This document shows positions 25,886 to 35,204 of a stretch of 64,000 nucleotides of DNA, one piece after another. The position numbers and the translations under genes were made by a program. Position 1 is the stretch's first letter, and the number at the start of each line of letters is the position of its first letter. This DNA is from Candidatus Poribacteria bacterium (lineage in GTDB: Bacteria > Poribacteria > WGA-4E > WGA-3G), in assembly GCA_022827185.1 (NCBI GenBank), contig JAJDTM010000056.1:1-64000 (forward strand). Reading direction: 5' to 3'. The notes under the pieces were generated by a model. It had not been told where the DNA came from. It did not search any database and was given only the letters and a program-made list of their open reading frames with translations.

Positions 25886-28012
25886 TTATTCCTCTTCTGC
25901 GGGTTCCTCAGGTTCTGCGGGTTCCTCAGGTTCCACGGGTTCCCCAATTTCTTCTGGCAGCATACCATCAACGATTTCCCCAGGAATCATGCCATCTACC
26001 ATTTCTTCACTTCCTATTATGACAGGGGCATCTTTGAAACCAATCACAATAAACCCATCAATACTAATTGTGATTTCGACAGTCGGTGGGGGTCCGAAAT
26101 CCGGTGGGAATGGTAATCCATCTAATGGTGGGAAACCTTCAGGAAGTAGTAAATCTGGTGGCATCTCACCGTCTTCAGGCATCTCACCGTCTTCAGGCAT
26201 TTCACCATCTTCAGGCATCTCACCGTCTTCAGGTAACGGGAAGCCTTCTGGCGGTAGAAGCGCATCTGGAGGGAGGAATGCTTCAGGCGGTAACGCGCCT
26301 GGCGGAGGTCCTAACGGCTCAAGCGTTATTGTAATCAAACTTGGGTCAATCTGCTCATCTTCCATCTTTTTGATGAGTTCGTCCAGATTCTCAGGTAACG
26401 GTTTCGGTTCTTCATCCGGTCCAAAGAAAAAGAAATCGGGACCAAAGAACGGATCGGGAGGCCCAAACGGATTCTCAGAAGCAACGCTGAGAAGCGCAGG
26501 TCCAACAGGGAAATCCTCAGGAATCTCAAGCGTAACGTCTCTCTGAATCGTCCGCTCGTCCCCAGCTGCGCTCCAGTGCGGAAGTAGCACGACTGAAACC
26601 GTGAGATCTTCACCAGGCGTGATCCCTTCCTCCGGAACAATAACCTCATGCAGCTCTGCTAACATAATTTGCGGTTTGTCATGGATGGAAATTGACACAT
26701 CTGTCAACGTCGCTTGCCCCGCATTGTTTGAGAGTGTGTCCGCAAAGGAGCGCACAATCCGCTCAACGTTTAGCAGCACATCGAAAAACGGATCTGGAGA
26801 CGCACTCCGAAATGATTCTGTATAAACAGTTTCAGTTTCTTTGAATTGGAGCGTGATAGTCCCGTCCACTGTTGCTGAACTTATTTCTTGTCGGATTGAA
26901 TCCATCGTAACAGCGGCAACGATCGGCAGGTACGATTCCTGACCGTAGGCGACTTTGTGATTCTTTTCCACTACAGGCCCGTTACCTGCTTGGTAAGCAA
27001 CTTTCACTGGAATCATTGACGGCACTTCACCAAGCACCCCCACCACTGCGGGTCTGAGGTCTTTAGTGATTGTCCCAATTGGATTCCCGTAGGCGGATGA
27101 AGATTTATAGGGTATCTGCAAGTTGGCAACAATACCATTGGTGACAGCTCTATAGACCGGTAATGCCGACTTGCCAGTACCGATCATCGGATGTCCAAAC
27201 GCTACAAATGTCCCGTCATCGTAAACCTGTGTCACCGTTCCGAAACCGATAGAATTGACGACATCGCCTGTTGATACAGCGACACCAATCATATCTCCAG
27301 CTGCGAGTCTGGTTGTTGTCGCTGGGGGTGCTGCCGGTGCATCATTGATATCTGCAAACAATTGGATAAAATCGAAGTGAGAACCTTCCAGATGTGATGA
27401 AAGTTGTTCAAGCCTGTGCGGTTGTATACCGGAAATCGTTAGAGGGGTTTTCACTGGCGTATATGCCGCTTGGATACCACCGGGTGCTGCTGCAGCACGT
27501 TCTGCTTCAAGCATCTCCCCAAATGTTTGGTGGTTAATTGCGTTTTCCATCGCATCAATTGATGTTGCCCAGAACCGACTCGGGGCTCTCGCAAAGGCAT
27601 CGCCGTAAGCAAGCGCGCCCATAATGCGTCCGGGAGGACCAACAGGGCTTCCCGACATGCCTTGTGCGATACCCCCCATCGCCTCAGCCATTTCATCCGT
27701 GAGTTCAAATTCGTAGAGTGAAAACCCAAATCCGAAGTCTCGAACGCCACGGAATTGAGCCTCAAGGGTAACTCTGTTTGTACCTTCAAGCACAGTAACG
27801 ATTTGAACGGGGGTTTTATCCACCAGTTGTCGCGCTTCGTCCTCATACATATTTTCGAGGACAACATCGCCTAAGAGCGGCGCGCCACTAAATGCGGATG
27901 CTTTGTCAATTGCCGTAGGGTTCTCAACTTGTGTCTGCTCTTCATCGGAAGAACAACCCAATTGACTGAGAACCACAACAGCGATACCTATTAGCACAAA
28001 AAATTTTTTCAT
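25886..28012 (-). CDS. Lipoprotein with SpoIVB-type S55 peptidase domain
   Basis: 708 aa, ATG preceded by GGAGGAA. Signal peptide with lipobox LSQLGC (C20). QGMSGSPVGPPGRIMGALAYG (residues 117-137) is the serine motif of the SpoIVB (S55) peptidase domain, and FVAFGHPMIGTGKSALPVY carries the G-H motif. The arrangement is that of the secreted S55 proteins known in several Gram-negative phyla, not the sporulation protease itself. The region from about residue 530 is proline- and acid-rich: four EDGEMP units, a hydrophobic 'PPEGF' linker, a short strand-rich part, and EEPAEPEEP tail. Probably anchored to a membrane and active outside the cytoplasm; the target is unknown. Confidence 0.8.
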   Translation of the reverse strand: MKKFFVLIGIAVVVLSQLGCSSDEEQTQVENPTAIDKASAFSGAPLLGDVVLENMYEDEARQLVDKTPVQIVTVLEGTNRVTLEAQFRGVRDFGFGFSLYEFELTDEMAEAMGGIAQGMSGSPVGPPGRIMGALAYGDAFARAPSRFWATSIDAMENAINHQTFGEMLEAERAAAAPGGIQAAYTPVKTPLTISGIQPHRLEQLSSHLEGSHFDFIQLFADINDAPAAPPATTTRLAAGDMIGVAVSTGDVVNSIGFGTVTQVYDDGTFVAFGHPMIGTGKSALPVYRAVTNGIVANLQIPYKSSSAYGNPIGTITKDLRPAVVGVLGEVPSMIPVKVAYQAGNGPVVEKNHKVAYGQESYLPIVAAVTMDSIRQEISSATVDGTITLQFKETETVYTESFRSASPDPFFDVLLNVERIVRSFADTLSNNAGQATLTDVSISIHDKPQIMLAELHEVIVPEEGITPGEDLTVSVVLLPHWSAAGDERTIQRDVTLEIPEDFPVGPALLSVASENPFGPPDPFFGPDFFFFGPDEEPKPLPENLDELIKKMEDEQIDPSLITITLEPLGPPPGALPPEAFLPPDALLPPEGFPLPEDGEMPEDGEMPEDGEMPEDGEMPPDLLLPEGFPPLDGLPFPPDFGPPPTVEITISIDGFIVIGFKDAPVIIGSEEMVDGMIPGEIVDGMLPEEIGEPVEPEEPAEPEEPAEEE
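26161..26240 (-). repeat. 18-nt tandem repeat encoding EDGEMP
   Basis: Four copies of an 18-nt unit (plus strand CTCACCGTCTTCAGGCAT) lie in the low-complexity part of the S55 lipoprotein gene. Minor third-base changes are seen. Slippage here changes length by six residues without frame shift. Confidence 0.9.
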
Positions 28013-28414
28013 TTATTCCTCCAGAATAGAGTTGCCCCTATCTGTTTCGGTAGGTTTATCGTGAATTCTAAAATAATCTACAATAAACTGTTAGTTTGGA
28101 CTGTGGGAGGGGTTTGTAACCCCGATTGAACCCTTTCAGAAAAATTGGACATGCAATATTGACTTTCTGATATTACATTAGTAGACTCCAACGCAGCTTC
28201 TCTTTGAAAAAAGTTGAGATTGCCTATTTCGATCAAGATTTGTCGCCTTGTCGTCAGAAGGGTGCGCTTAATTTTGGAGTCAATTACGGTAACGTTCTGT
28301 AAAAGCAGAAAGATTACACAAAACCACAGAACATCGTAGGATGTAAGTTCAGGACAAAAAAACAGCGCGGTCAGAAACCGCGCCTACAGTTCAGAGTGAG
28401 AAAGATTAAGTAAG
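28013..28414. other. Intergenic region between two minus-strand units
   Basis: No gene was found. It has a GGAGGGGTTTGTAACCCC hairpin-like sequence near 28108-28126 and, at its right end, the terminator of the folD-SDR unit. The promoter of the S55 gene should lie here, but I see no strong -35/-10 pair. Confidence 0.6.
28354..28384 (-). terminator. Rho-independent terminator of the folD-SDR unit
   Basis: On the minus strand GCGCGGT (28383-28377), loop TTCTG, ACCGCGC (28371-28365), then TGTTTTTTT. Ends about 30 nt after the SDR stop codon. Confidence 0.85.
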
Positions 28415-29179
28415 TTACCACGCAACCCAGCCACCGTCAACTGCGATCGTTTGCCCTGTCACCCAGTTCGCGGCATCTGATGCTAAAAACAGCACCGCAC
28501 CGACGACTTCGTCCACCTCACCAACACGTCCCATCGGAATACGGCGGACAACATCTTCATAAAATTCTTTACGTTGCAAGAGCACATCCGCAAGTGGAGT
28601 CCGTGTAAATGCTGGAGCAACGGCGTTCACCGTGACGTTATGCGGTGCCCATTCAACGGCAAGCCCTTTGGTTAACAACACAACGCCGCCCTTGCTCCCC
28701 GAATAGGCAGTACGTAGCGGACCGCCGACTAAACCCATCGTTGAAGAGATATTGATAATCTTACCGCTTTCTCTTTCGATCATCGGTTTCACAAGCGTCT
28801 GCGTCAAAAAGAACAGACCCTTGAGATTGAGATCGTAGATCGCATCCCAATCTTCTTCGGTTAGTTCAAGCGCGGGTTTCGGACGGTTCGTACCCGCATT
28901 GTTAACGAGGACATCCACCCTGCCCCAAATATCAATGGCTTCTCTCGCCCCTTTGGCAACCTGTGCCATATCGCTAACGTCAAATACAACCGATTCCGCT
29001 TCGCCGCCGGTGTCGCGAATCTCATTCGCGACTTCCTCAAGGTCAGATGGCGTACGGCTGTTCAAAATAACCTTTGCCCCCATCTGGGCTGCGGCAAGGG
29101 CTATACCCCTGCCAATCCCTTTACCGGAACCAGTGATTAACATCACTTTGTCATTCAACTCAAATCCTGGAAATGCCAT
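28415..29179 (-). CDS. Short-chain dehydrogenase/reductase (SDR)
   Basis: 254 aa classical SDR. Cofactor motif T16-G-S-G-K-G-I-G23, NNAG at about residue 93, catalytic serine in ISSTMG, and Y-x-x-x-K in AYSGSKGG. The end (WVTGQTIAVDGGW) is typical. NSRTP after strand 2 leans towards NADP. Gluconate 5-dehydrogenase- or FabG-like; the substrate is not determined. It starts 2 nt after the folD stop and is co-transcribed with it. Confidence 0.88.
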   Translation of the reverse strand: MAFPGFELNDKVMLITGSGKGIGRGIALAAAQMGAKVILNSRTPSDLEEVANEIRDTGGEAESVVFDVSDMAQVAKGAREAIDIWGRVDVLVNNAGTNRPKPALELTEEDWDAIYDLNLKGLFFLTQTLVKPMIERESGKIINISSTMGLVGGPLRTAYSGSKGGVVLLTKGLAVEWAPHNVTVNAVAPAFTRTPLADVLLQRKEFYEDVVRRIPMGRVGEVDEVVGAVLFLASDAANWVTGQTIAVDGGWVAW

Positions 29180-29181
29180 AG

Positions 29182-30015
29182 TTAGCCTCCAATCGCTAAT
29201 TTCAAGGTGTTTTCTAACAACATTGCGCGTGTCATAGGTCCTACGCCACCTGGAACCGGGGTGATAAACCCGGCAACCTCTTTAACTTCCTCAAATTTGA
29301 CATCCCCGACAGCCCGTCCGTTTACGTGATTAATGCCGACATCAATGACGGTTGCCCCCGGTTTCACCATGTCTGCAGTGATAAACTCGGGCTTGCCGGT
29401 CGCGACCACGAGAATATCGGCTTTTTGGGCTTCTATTTTCAGATCCGCAGTTCGGGAATGGCAATAGGTTACGGTGGCATTCCGATTCAGAAGCATCAAT
29501 CCCACCGGTTTCCCGACAAGCGGACTCCTACCAATGCAGACCGCATGCCTGCCTTCTATCTTTTTTCCCGTTAATTCGATAAGCCGAATTATACCTGTTG
29601 GCGTACAGGGTGTCACACCCTCGCGGTTGATAAGGAGATTCCCTAAATTGACCGGATTTAATCCGTCTGCATCTTTGTGTGGAAGAATCGTGTCAATAAC
29701 TGCCGCTTTATCTATATGATCCGGCAGCGGCATTTGGACCAACATCCCGTGGATATCCGATCGGGCGTTCAGGTTTTCAATCTGCTCGGTGAGGGATTCT
29801 TGGGTGATGTCTGTAGGGAGGCGATGGACTTCGGAATGAAAATGGACCTTCTCACAATCACGCTGTTTATGTTTAATATAGAGCGTTGATGCAGGGTCGT
29901 CGCCGACTTGAACAACGGCGAGGCCAGGAGTGAACGTAAGTTTCTTTAATCTACGCCGGATCTGGCTCCGGACACGCTGCGCAAGGCGGCTACCATTAAG
30001 GAGTTCGGCTGACAA
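29182..30015 (-). CDS. folD: Bifunctional methylenetetrahydrofolate dehydrogenase/cyclohydrolase FolD
   Basis: 277 aa from a TTG start at 30015. This start is chosen because GGAGG sits 9 nt upstream and because FolD proteins begin at this point (SAELLNGSRLAQRV); the ATG at 30072 would add 19 residues before the ribosome site. The catalytic motif YIKHKQRDCEK, the TPCTPTG loop, GRSPLVGKPVG and the C-terminal PGGVGPMT are all present. The enzyme interconverts methylene-, methenyl- and formyl-tetrahydrofolate in the cytoplasm. Confidence 0.93.
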   Translation of the reverse strand: MSAELLNGSRLAQRVRSQIRRRLKKLTFTPGLAVVQVGDDPASTLYIKHKQRDCEKVHFHSEVHRLPTDITQESLTEQIENLNARSDIHGMLVQMPLPDHIDKAAVIDTILPHKDADGLNPVNLGNLLINREGVTPCTPTGIIRLIELTGKKIEGRHAVCIGRSPLVGKPVGLMLLNRNATVTYCHSRTADLKIEAQKADILVVATGKPEFITADMVKPGATVIDVGINHVNGRAVGDVKFEEVKEVAGFITPVPGGVGPMTRAMLLENTLKLAIGG

Positions 30016-30154
30016 ATTCCTTTTCCTCCAGATTACGCTTCTTTTAACTCGAATAGATTCAGCATAATGCAATATACCATGTAATAATTAGTATATCATA
30101 CATCGCTGATTTCATGCACTGTTTTTTTTCGCTTTTCACATGAAATGTAAGAGG

Positions 30155-30183
30155 TTGACGTTTTCTGATAGATGCGGTATTAT
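30155..30183 (+). promoter_or_regulatory. Promoter of the FIST gene
   Basis: TTGACG at 30155-30160 and TATTAT at 30178-30183, spacing 17 nt, about 27 nt before the start codon. Confidence 0.7.
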
Positions 30184-30209
30184 GTAAAATAAAAAGGCAG
30201 GAAGAAGTA

Positions 30210-31382
30210 ATGATTCGTGTAGGTGTAGGACATTCACAGGACCTTTCTACCGCTGATGCAGCGGAACGTGCAACACTCATGGCAATGGGAAACGCCGGAA
30301 TCGCCAAAGCAGATCTTGCCATCGTATTTGCAACCATTAACTATCAAACAGAATATGAACAGTTATACCAAGCGGTTCTCGCCAACTCCGGTTGCGATGA
30401 ACTTATCGGGTGTAGTGGGATGAGCGTCTTGACTTCAGGCGGTGAATTTGAAGAAGAACCTGCAATCGCCGTGATGGTGCTCCGAAGTGAACAACTTTCT
30501 GCTGTCCCTTTTAGTGCACAAGGCACGGAGTCCGAAGTAGGTGAACAGATACAAGAAAGCATCCAATCTGCCCTGCAAGATGATTCATTGCTCATAATTT
30601 TCCCAGATATTCGCGCTGTGAATCCCGCTGAACTTGTAAAGCAGATTGGTAGTGACGGGGCTGCGCTGCCTGTTGTCGGTGCAGCTGTTTCTGGGGATGC
30701 CACTGGCGCGCAGATGTACCACTGGAAAGATGCTCAGGCGACAGAGGGCGGGGCCACAGGTGTTCTCTTGAGTGGAAACTTCAACACGGAGATCGGTGTC
30801 GCACAAGGGTGTCAACCTATCGGTAAACCGCGTGAGGTCACAAAAGTTGATGGTCAGGTTATTTTTGAGTTAGATGGTGAACCGGCGTTGGAAAACTTTA
30901 AAGGGACGTTGCAATTGTTAACACAAGATGATATTCGCCGGTCGGGTGGCACCGTCTTCGTCGGAATCGCTATGGACGATACGAATAAAAATCCGACCCG
31001 AGGCGATTTTCTAATTCGCAATCTCGTCGGAATTAGTGAAGAACACGCCGCACTCGCTATATCTGAAGAGGTAAAAGTGGGACAGTTGGTGCAGTTCCAT
31101 CTACGGAACCCTGCCGCCGCTGCGGAGGAAATTGAGGCAATCGTAGCACAGTTGGCTGAAAAAACACGGGAACAGTCGCCTGCATTCGGTCTCTATTTCA
31201 ACTGTTTGGGGCGTGGTAAAGGACTCTATGGTGTGACAAATCACGACATCAACATCATTCAAGAACAGTTTCCGGGGCTACCTGTGATTGGGTTCTTTGG
31301 GAATTCGGAGTTCGCACCGATCGGCGGTCAGAACTTCGCACATGCGTACACCGGTGTGTTTGTACTTTGCACCGCGAACTAA
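30210..31382 (+). CDS. FIST-domain sensory protein
   Basis: 390 aa, AGGAAGAAG before the ATG. FIST_N features (ADLAIVFATINY, ELIGCSGMSVL with GCS-like loop, ALPVVGAAVSGD) are followed by FIST_C (RRSGGTVFVGIAMDD, GLYFNCLGRGKGLYG, PVIGFFGNSEFAPIGG). These domains are thought to bind small ligands such as amino acids and often occur next to signalling modules; here the protein stands alone, with its own promoter, and no output domain is attached. Confidence 0.88.
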   Translation: MIRVGVGHSQDLSTADAAERATLMAMGNAGIAKADLAIVFATINYQTEYEQLYQAVLANSGCDELIGCSGMSVLTSGGEFEEEPAIAVMVLRSEQLSAVPFSAQGTESEVGEQIQESIQSALQDDSLLIIFPDIRAVNPAELVKQIGSDGAALPVVGAAVSGDATGAQMYHWKDAQATEGGATGVLLSGNFNTEIGVAQGCQPIGKPREVTKVDGQVIFELDGEPALENFKGTLQLLTQDDIRRSGGTVFVGIAMDDTNKNPTRGDFLIRNLVGISEEHAALAISEEVKVGQLVQFHLRNPAAAAEEIEAIVAQLAEKTREQSPAFGLYFNCLGRGKGLYGVTNHDINIIQEQFPGLPVIGFFGNSEFAPIGGQNFAHAYTGVFVLCTAN

Positions 31383-31399
31383 ATTCAAGTCCCCCTGCA

Positions 31400-31420
31400 G
31401 GCGAGGATTGTATCCTCGCC
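31400..31420. repeat. Intergenic hairpin of the GGCGAGG family
   Basis: GGCGAGGA-TTGTA-TCCTCGCC, an 8-bp perfect stem 18 nt after the FIST stop. It could aid termination but has no T-run. Confidence 0.6.
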
Positions 31421-31515
31421 TAATGACCGATTTATTTTCTTAAACTTCAGGTAACTCCGCCTTTTATAGAGGTCTCGTTAATTGTAGTTTTTACTATAAA
31501 TTCAAGGAGCGAAAA

Positions 31516-32352
31516 ATGAACGAAGAACTTTTTGTCGCGCAAGAATTTACACCTGTCGACGGATTTACATCCGGAATCGAGGGTCCCGCTTGTGATGCAG
31601 ATGGCAATCTATATGCTGTCAATTATGAGCGGCAACACACCATAGGGATCGTAACACCTGATGGCGATGCCAGCGTCTTTGTTGAGCTGTCACTCGGTAG
31701 CATCGGCAACGGCATCCGGTTTGACAGCGAAGGCTTCATGTTCATTGCCGACTATACCAACCACAACGTCCTTAGGGTTGATATGGATACCCAGGAAATC
31801 AGCATCTATGCACACGAACCGACAATGAACCAACCCAACGATCTCGCTATCGGTGCGAACGATATTCTCTATGCCAGCGATCCGAATTGGGACGCGTCAA
31901 CCGGGCAAATCTGGCGGGTGGATACGGACGGAACGGTGACGCTGCTGGAAGCGGACATGGGCACCACAAACGGCATTGAAGTGAGTCCCGATGAAAAAGT
32001 TTTGTATGTCAACGAATCTGCACAACGCAACGTCTGGGCGTATGATCTATCACCTGAAGGGGATATTAGCAACAAACGGTTACTGATTCAGTTTCCTGAT
32101 TTCAATATGGACGGAATGCGATGTGATATTGAAGGCAATCTCTACATCACTCGGCACGGTAAAGGCACCGTCGCGAAACTTTCTCCTGCCGGTGAAGTGT
32201 TGCTGGAAGTGCCGTTAACCGGTAAGCTCTGCTCCAATATCGCCTTCGGGGGGCCAGATGGACGTACCTGCTATGTCACGATGGCAGACCGCGGGAATGT
32301 AGAGGTATTTCGCGCCGACATACCCGGTAGAAGTTGGCAGCTATTCCAATAG
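31516..32352 (+). CDS. SMP-30/gluconolactonase-like beta-propeller protein
   Basis: 278 aa, AAGGAGCG before the ATG. SMP-30 family features: GPACDADGNLYAVNYE, SEGFMFIADYTNHNVLRVD, MNQPNDLAIGANDILYASDPNW, NGIEVSPDEKVLYVNES and DGMRCDIEGNLYITRHG. These place the metal ligands (E in the first blade, N in NDLA and NGIE, D in DGMR). Family members hydrolyse lactones such as gluconolactone. No signal peptide, so cytoplasmic. Confidence 0.85.
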   Translation: MNEELFVAQEFTPVDGFTSGIEGPACDADGNLYAVNYERQHTIGIVTPDGDASVFVELSLGSIGNGIRFDSEGFMFIADYTNHNVLRVDMDTQEISIYAHEPTMNQPNDLAIGANDILYASDPNWDASTGQIWRVDTDGTVTLLEADMGTTNGIEVSPDEKVLYVNESAQRNVWAYDLSPEGDISNKRLLIQFPDFNMDGMRCDIEGNLYITRHGKGTVAKLSPAGEVLLEVPLTGKLCSNIAFGGPDGRTCYVTMADRGNVEVFRADIPGRSWQLFQ

Positions 32353-32380
32353 ATACATTTCGTCTATAATAGCGAGCGTC

Positions 32381-32409
32381 TTGACAACTCGCCTGATTTG
32401 TGGTAATAT
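32381..32409 (+). promoter_or_regulatory. Promoter of the LamG gene
   Basis: TTGACA at 32381-32386 and TAATAT at 32404-32409, spacing 17 nt, about 37 nt before the start codon. Confidence 0.75.
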
Positions 32410-32445
32410 TGTACATATCAATTATGATCTCTATGGAGGTAACTT

Positions 32446-33228
32446 ATGAAACAACTGTTTCTTATCTTATTCCTCGTGTCGGTATGCACTACTTTTGCTG
32501 CTGCCGATCTGTTAGAGGGGCTTGTCCTATACATGCCACTTGACGAGGGTAACGGTAAAAATACCGAGGATTTCTCAGAAAACGGGTTTGAAGGTGAACT
32601 TAACGGCGGCGCGAAATGGGTTGATGGTAAATTCGGAAAAGCACTCGAATTTAGCGCATCCAGTGATTTCGTCGCAATTGAAGATGACGCACCTTTTCAC
32701 ATCGAAGATGAAATCACACAAGCCGCGTGGATTAATCTCAACCGACTGCCGAGTGCACACGCAATCGTTTTCGGCACCCGTATGGGTGGCGGTGGCAGAC
32801 ACATCGGATTCGGCTACGGCATGAACCCCGGAAACGGCATCAAAGTTTGGACAAACGGTGCAGGCGGTGGGTTCTTGGACATTAACGATAACAAAACCGG
32901 CTTGGATACCGGTAAATGGTATTACCTTTCTTATACGCATACCTCGGACAACAAAGGCAAGGTAAAAATTTACGTGGATGGCAAGGTAACCCACGAGCAG
33001 GATTCTAATAATCCGGTAGCACCCGCAGGGGCTACGAGCCGAATTCAGATCGGCACATGGTCCGGTGAAGCATGGCCCGGTATGGTCGACGAGGTTCGCC
33101 TCTGGAACCGTGCCCTCTCTGATGATGAAATGGAACAGAGTATGGAGATGGGGGCTGACGAGTTCTTGGCTGTTAATCCGAAGGACAAACTCGCCACATC
33201 TTGGGGCAAAATTAAGAAACTTCGCTAA
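32446..33228 (+). CDS. Secreted LamG/concanavalin-like domain protein
   Basis: 260 aa, TGGAGGT before the ATG. A signal peptide ends near AAADLLEG (residue about 20). The rest is one LamG-type jelly roll: VLYMPLDEGNGKNTEDFSEN opening, GKFGKALEFSA, ITQAAWINL, KVKIYVDGKV, and MVDEVRLWNRALSDDEM closing. Such domains bind glycans or other ligands outside the cell; they are common in large copy numbers in Poribacteria-like and planctomycete genomes. No enzyme domain is attached. Confidence 0.88.
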   Translation: MKQLFLILFLVSVCTTFAAADLLEGLVLYMPLDEGNGKNTEDFSENGFEGELNGGAKWVDGKFGKALEFSASSDFVAIEDDAPFHIEDEITQAAWINLNRLPSAHAIVFGTRMGGGGRHIGFGYGMNPGNGIKVWTNGAGGGFLDINDNKTGLDTGKWYYLSYTHTSDNKGKVKIYVDGKVTHEQDSNNPVAPAGATSRIQIGTWSGEAWPGMVDEVRLWNRALSDDEMEQSMEMGADEFLAVNPKDKLATSWGKIKKLR

Positions 33229-33299
33229 CTGAATAACCGAAGTGAGGCGGCAAAAATTGTCGCCTCTCTTTATTGAAGACTCCCAGAATATCGCGCCCT

Positions 33300-33851
33300 A
33301 TGGAACAATACCAACCCACTTTAAGACGACTCGAAAAAACGGCGAAACAGTATACCAACATCGCACCAGAGAACGGGCAATTTCTTTCTATTCTGATCCG
33401 CACGATTCAGGCACAAAACGTCCTTGAAGTCGGGACAAGTAACGGTTATTCCGCAATTTGGATTGCTGCAGCCTTGAAAGAGACTGGTGGTAGACTCATC
33501 ACCTTGGAGTTTGATCCTGCGCGGGCAGCTGAAGCAAAGGCACACCTTCAGGAAGCTGGACTGGACAGCGTTGTTGAAGTCCGAGTTGGAAACGCACTTG
33601 ACGAGATACCGAAATGTGATACCACATTTGACCTCGTGTTTCTTGACGCGGAGAAAAACGAATACCGACGCTATCTGGAATTAGTGTTACCGGACATCCG
33701 TCCGGGCGGTTTAATCGTCGCTGACGACACCGTAACGATGCGTGACGAAATGCCTGACTATATTGAATTCGTTTTTAACACGCCGATGCTACACTCTGTC
33801 GATATTCCCTTGGACGACGGTGTCATTTTGAGTTATAAAACCGGAGATTAA
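33300..33851 (+). CDS. SAM-dependent O-methyltransferase (family 3)
   Basis: 183 aa, from ATG 33300; a TTG at 33273 would add nine residues and neither start has a strong ribosome site. NVLEVGTSNGYSAIWIA is the SAM-binding motif I, ITLEFDPARA is motif II, TFDLVFLDAEKNEYRRY carries the metal-binding aspartates and GGLIVADDTV completes the catechol O-methyltransferase-type core. Target is a small hydroxylated molecule, not identified. Confidence 0.88.
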   Translation: MEQYQPTLRRLEKTAKQYTNIAPENGQFLSILIRTIQAQNVLEVGTSNGYSAIWIAAALKETGGRLITLEFDPARAAEAKAHLQEAGLDSVVEVRVGNALDEIPKCDTTFDLVFLDAEKNEYRRYLELVLPDIRPGGLIVADDTVTMRDEMPDYIEFVFNTPMLHSVDIPLDDGVILSYKTGD

Positions 33852-33871
33852 CGTATTATTCAGACATTGAC

Positions 33872-33973
33872 AGGATTTACGCATTTTTCCATGATAACTC
33901 TCACTGCGAGGCAATCCTACGCACTGCAGTCGGGGTTTCAAACCGCGCCTGCAGTGCGGGCTGCGTAAGTCCT
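33872..33973. mobile_element. MITE-like element, AGGACTTACGCA family (diverged)
   Basis: Left end AGGATTTACGCA and right end TGCGTAAGTCCT are inverted repeats with one mismatch. The interior holds a hairpin (GCACTGCAG...CTGCAGTGC, 33921-33957). The ends match the two copies at 49558 and 51845, the interior does not. Confidence 0.6.
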
Positions 33974-34009
33974 AATTGATATACATCAGATATAAAGGGG
34001 GCATTCAAA

Positions 34010-35203
34010 ATTTCGCTCCAATCTAAACTCTCAGATAAATCCACCCGCTTCAGTGAATCCGTCATCCGTGGCATGACGCAGCTCTGCCTGCGCTACAACG
34101 CGATTAACCTCTCCCAAGGCACGCCAGCCTACCAACCGCCTCCCGAAGTCAAAGCCGCAGCAATTGAAGCAATCCAAGAAGGATATAATCAATATAGCAT
34201 CACATGGGGGGCACCGTCATTTCGAGAGGCAATCGCGCAGAAGATGACGACATTTAACGGCATCCCTACAGATCCCGACACAAACGTCACTGTAACCTGC
34301 GGCTCAACCGAAGGCATGCTCTCCGCGCTCCTCGCAATCATCAATAGCGGCGACGAGATTATCATCTTTGAACCCTTTTATGAAAACTATGGACCCGATA
34401 CGATTATCTCTGGCGCGAAACCCGTCTATGTGGCACTGCCAGAGACACCAACGTCCGATGACACTATCCACTTTACCTACGATCCTGCTGAACTCCGTGG
34501 TGCGTTCTCTGCCAATACAAAGGCGATTGTTATAAATACCCCGAATAACCCACTCGGTAAAGTGTTTACGCTTGACGAACTCCAAGAAATTGCGGATCTC
34601 TGCTGTGAATACGACTGCCTCGCGATTACGGATGAAATTTACGAGCACATGATCTACGATGAAAAGCCCCATATCAGTATCGGTTCTCTACCGCAGATGC
34701 GGGATCGGACGATTACTGTGTCAGGGTTGAGCAAAGCGTATTCTATGACAGGATGGCGACTCGGATATGTGATCGCACCAGAGACGCTAACCGATGCCAT
34801 CCGTAAAATGCACGACTTTCTCACGGTCGGTGCGCCGCATCCGCTGCAACGTGCTGGGGTTGTCGCCCTCAATTTGCCGCCGAGTTACCATAAGGCGTTG
34901 GTCGCAAAGTATGATAAGAATCGCAAGTTCCTTGTGAATAACCTCACAAGGGCTGGGTTCTATTGTCATGAGCCAGAGGGTGCGTATTACATTATGACAG
35001 ACATCACCGATTTCGGATTTCCCGATGACACAACCTTTGCCCACTGGTTAGTGAAAGAGATGGGTGTAGGCGGTGTGCCAGGGTCGAGTTTCTACAGTCG
35101 TTCACATCTCGGTAAGACAAAATTCAGATTTATGTTCAGCATGGCGGATGACATCCTTGAGGAAGCCAGTGAGCGGCTAATGCAAATCAAATCCAAGATT
35201 TAA
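34010..35203 (+). CDS. Class I/II aminotransferase, probable ATT start
   Basis: 397 aa from ATT 34010, or 376 aa from the first ATG at 34073. The ATT is preferred because AAAGGGGG ends 9 nt before it and the extra residues (SLQSKLSDKSTRFSESVIRG) are the usual N-terminus of this aminotransferase group, while the ATG has no ribosome site. Fold type I PLP enzyme: NLSQGTPAYQPP, TCGSTEGMLSAL, NTPNNPLGKVF, ITDEIYEHMIYD, and SGLSKAYSMTGWRLGY with the PLP lysine. Aspartate- or kynurenine aminotransferase-like; the substrate is not fixed. Confidence 0.88.
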   Translation: MSLQSKLSDKSTRFSESVIRGMTQLCLRYNAINLSQGTPAYQPPPEVKAAAIEAIQEGYNQYSITWGAPSFREAIAQKMTTFNGIPTDPDTNVTVTCGSTEGMLSALLAIINSGDEIIIFEPFYENYGPDTIISGAKPVYVALPETPTSDDTIHFTYDPAELRGAFSANTKAIVINTPNNPLGKVFTLDELQEIADLCCEYDCLAITDEIYEHMIYDEKPHISIGSLPQMRDRTITVSGLSKAYSMTGWRLGYVIAPETLTDAIRKMHDFLTVGAPHPLQRAGVVALNLPPSYHKALVAKYDKNRKFLVNNLTRAGFYCHEPEGAYYIMTDITDFGFPDDTTFAHWLVKEMGVGGVPGSSFYSRSHLGKTKFRFMFSMADDILEEASERLMQIKSKI

Positions 35204-35204
35204 G

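Noticed and set aside
25989..26546. 185-residue glycine/serine-rich plus-strand ORF
   Set aside because: Antisense to the proline- and acid-rich part of the S55 lipoprotein; low complexity is due to the tandem repeat.
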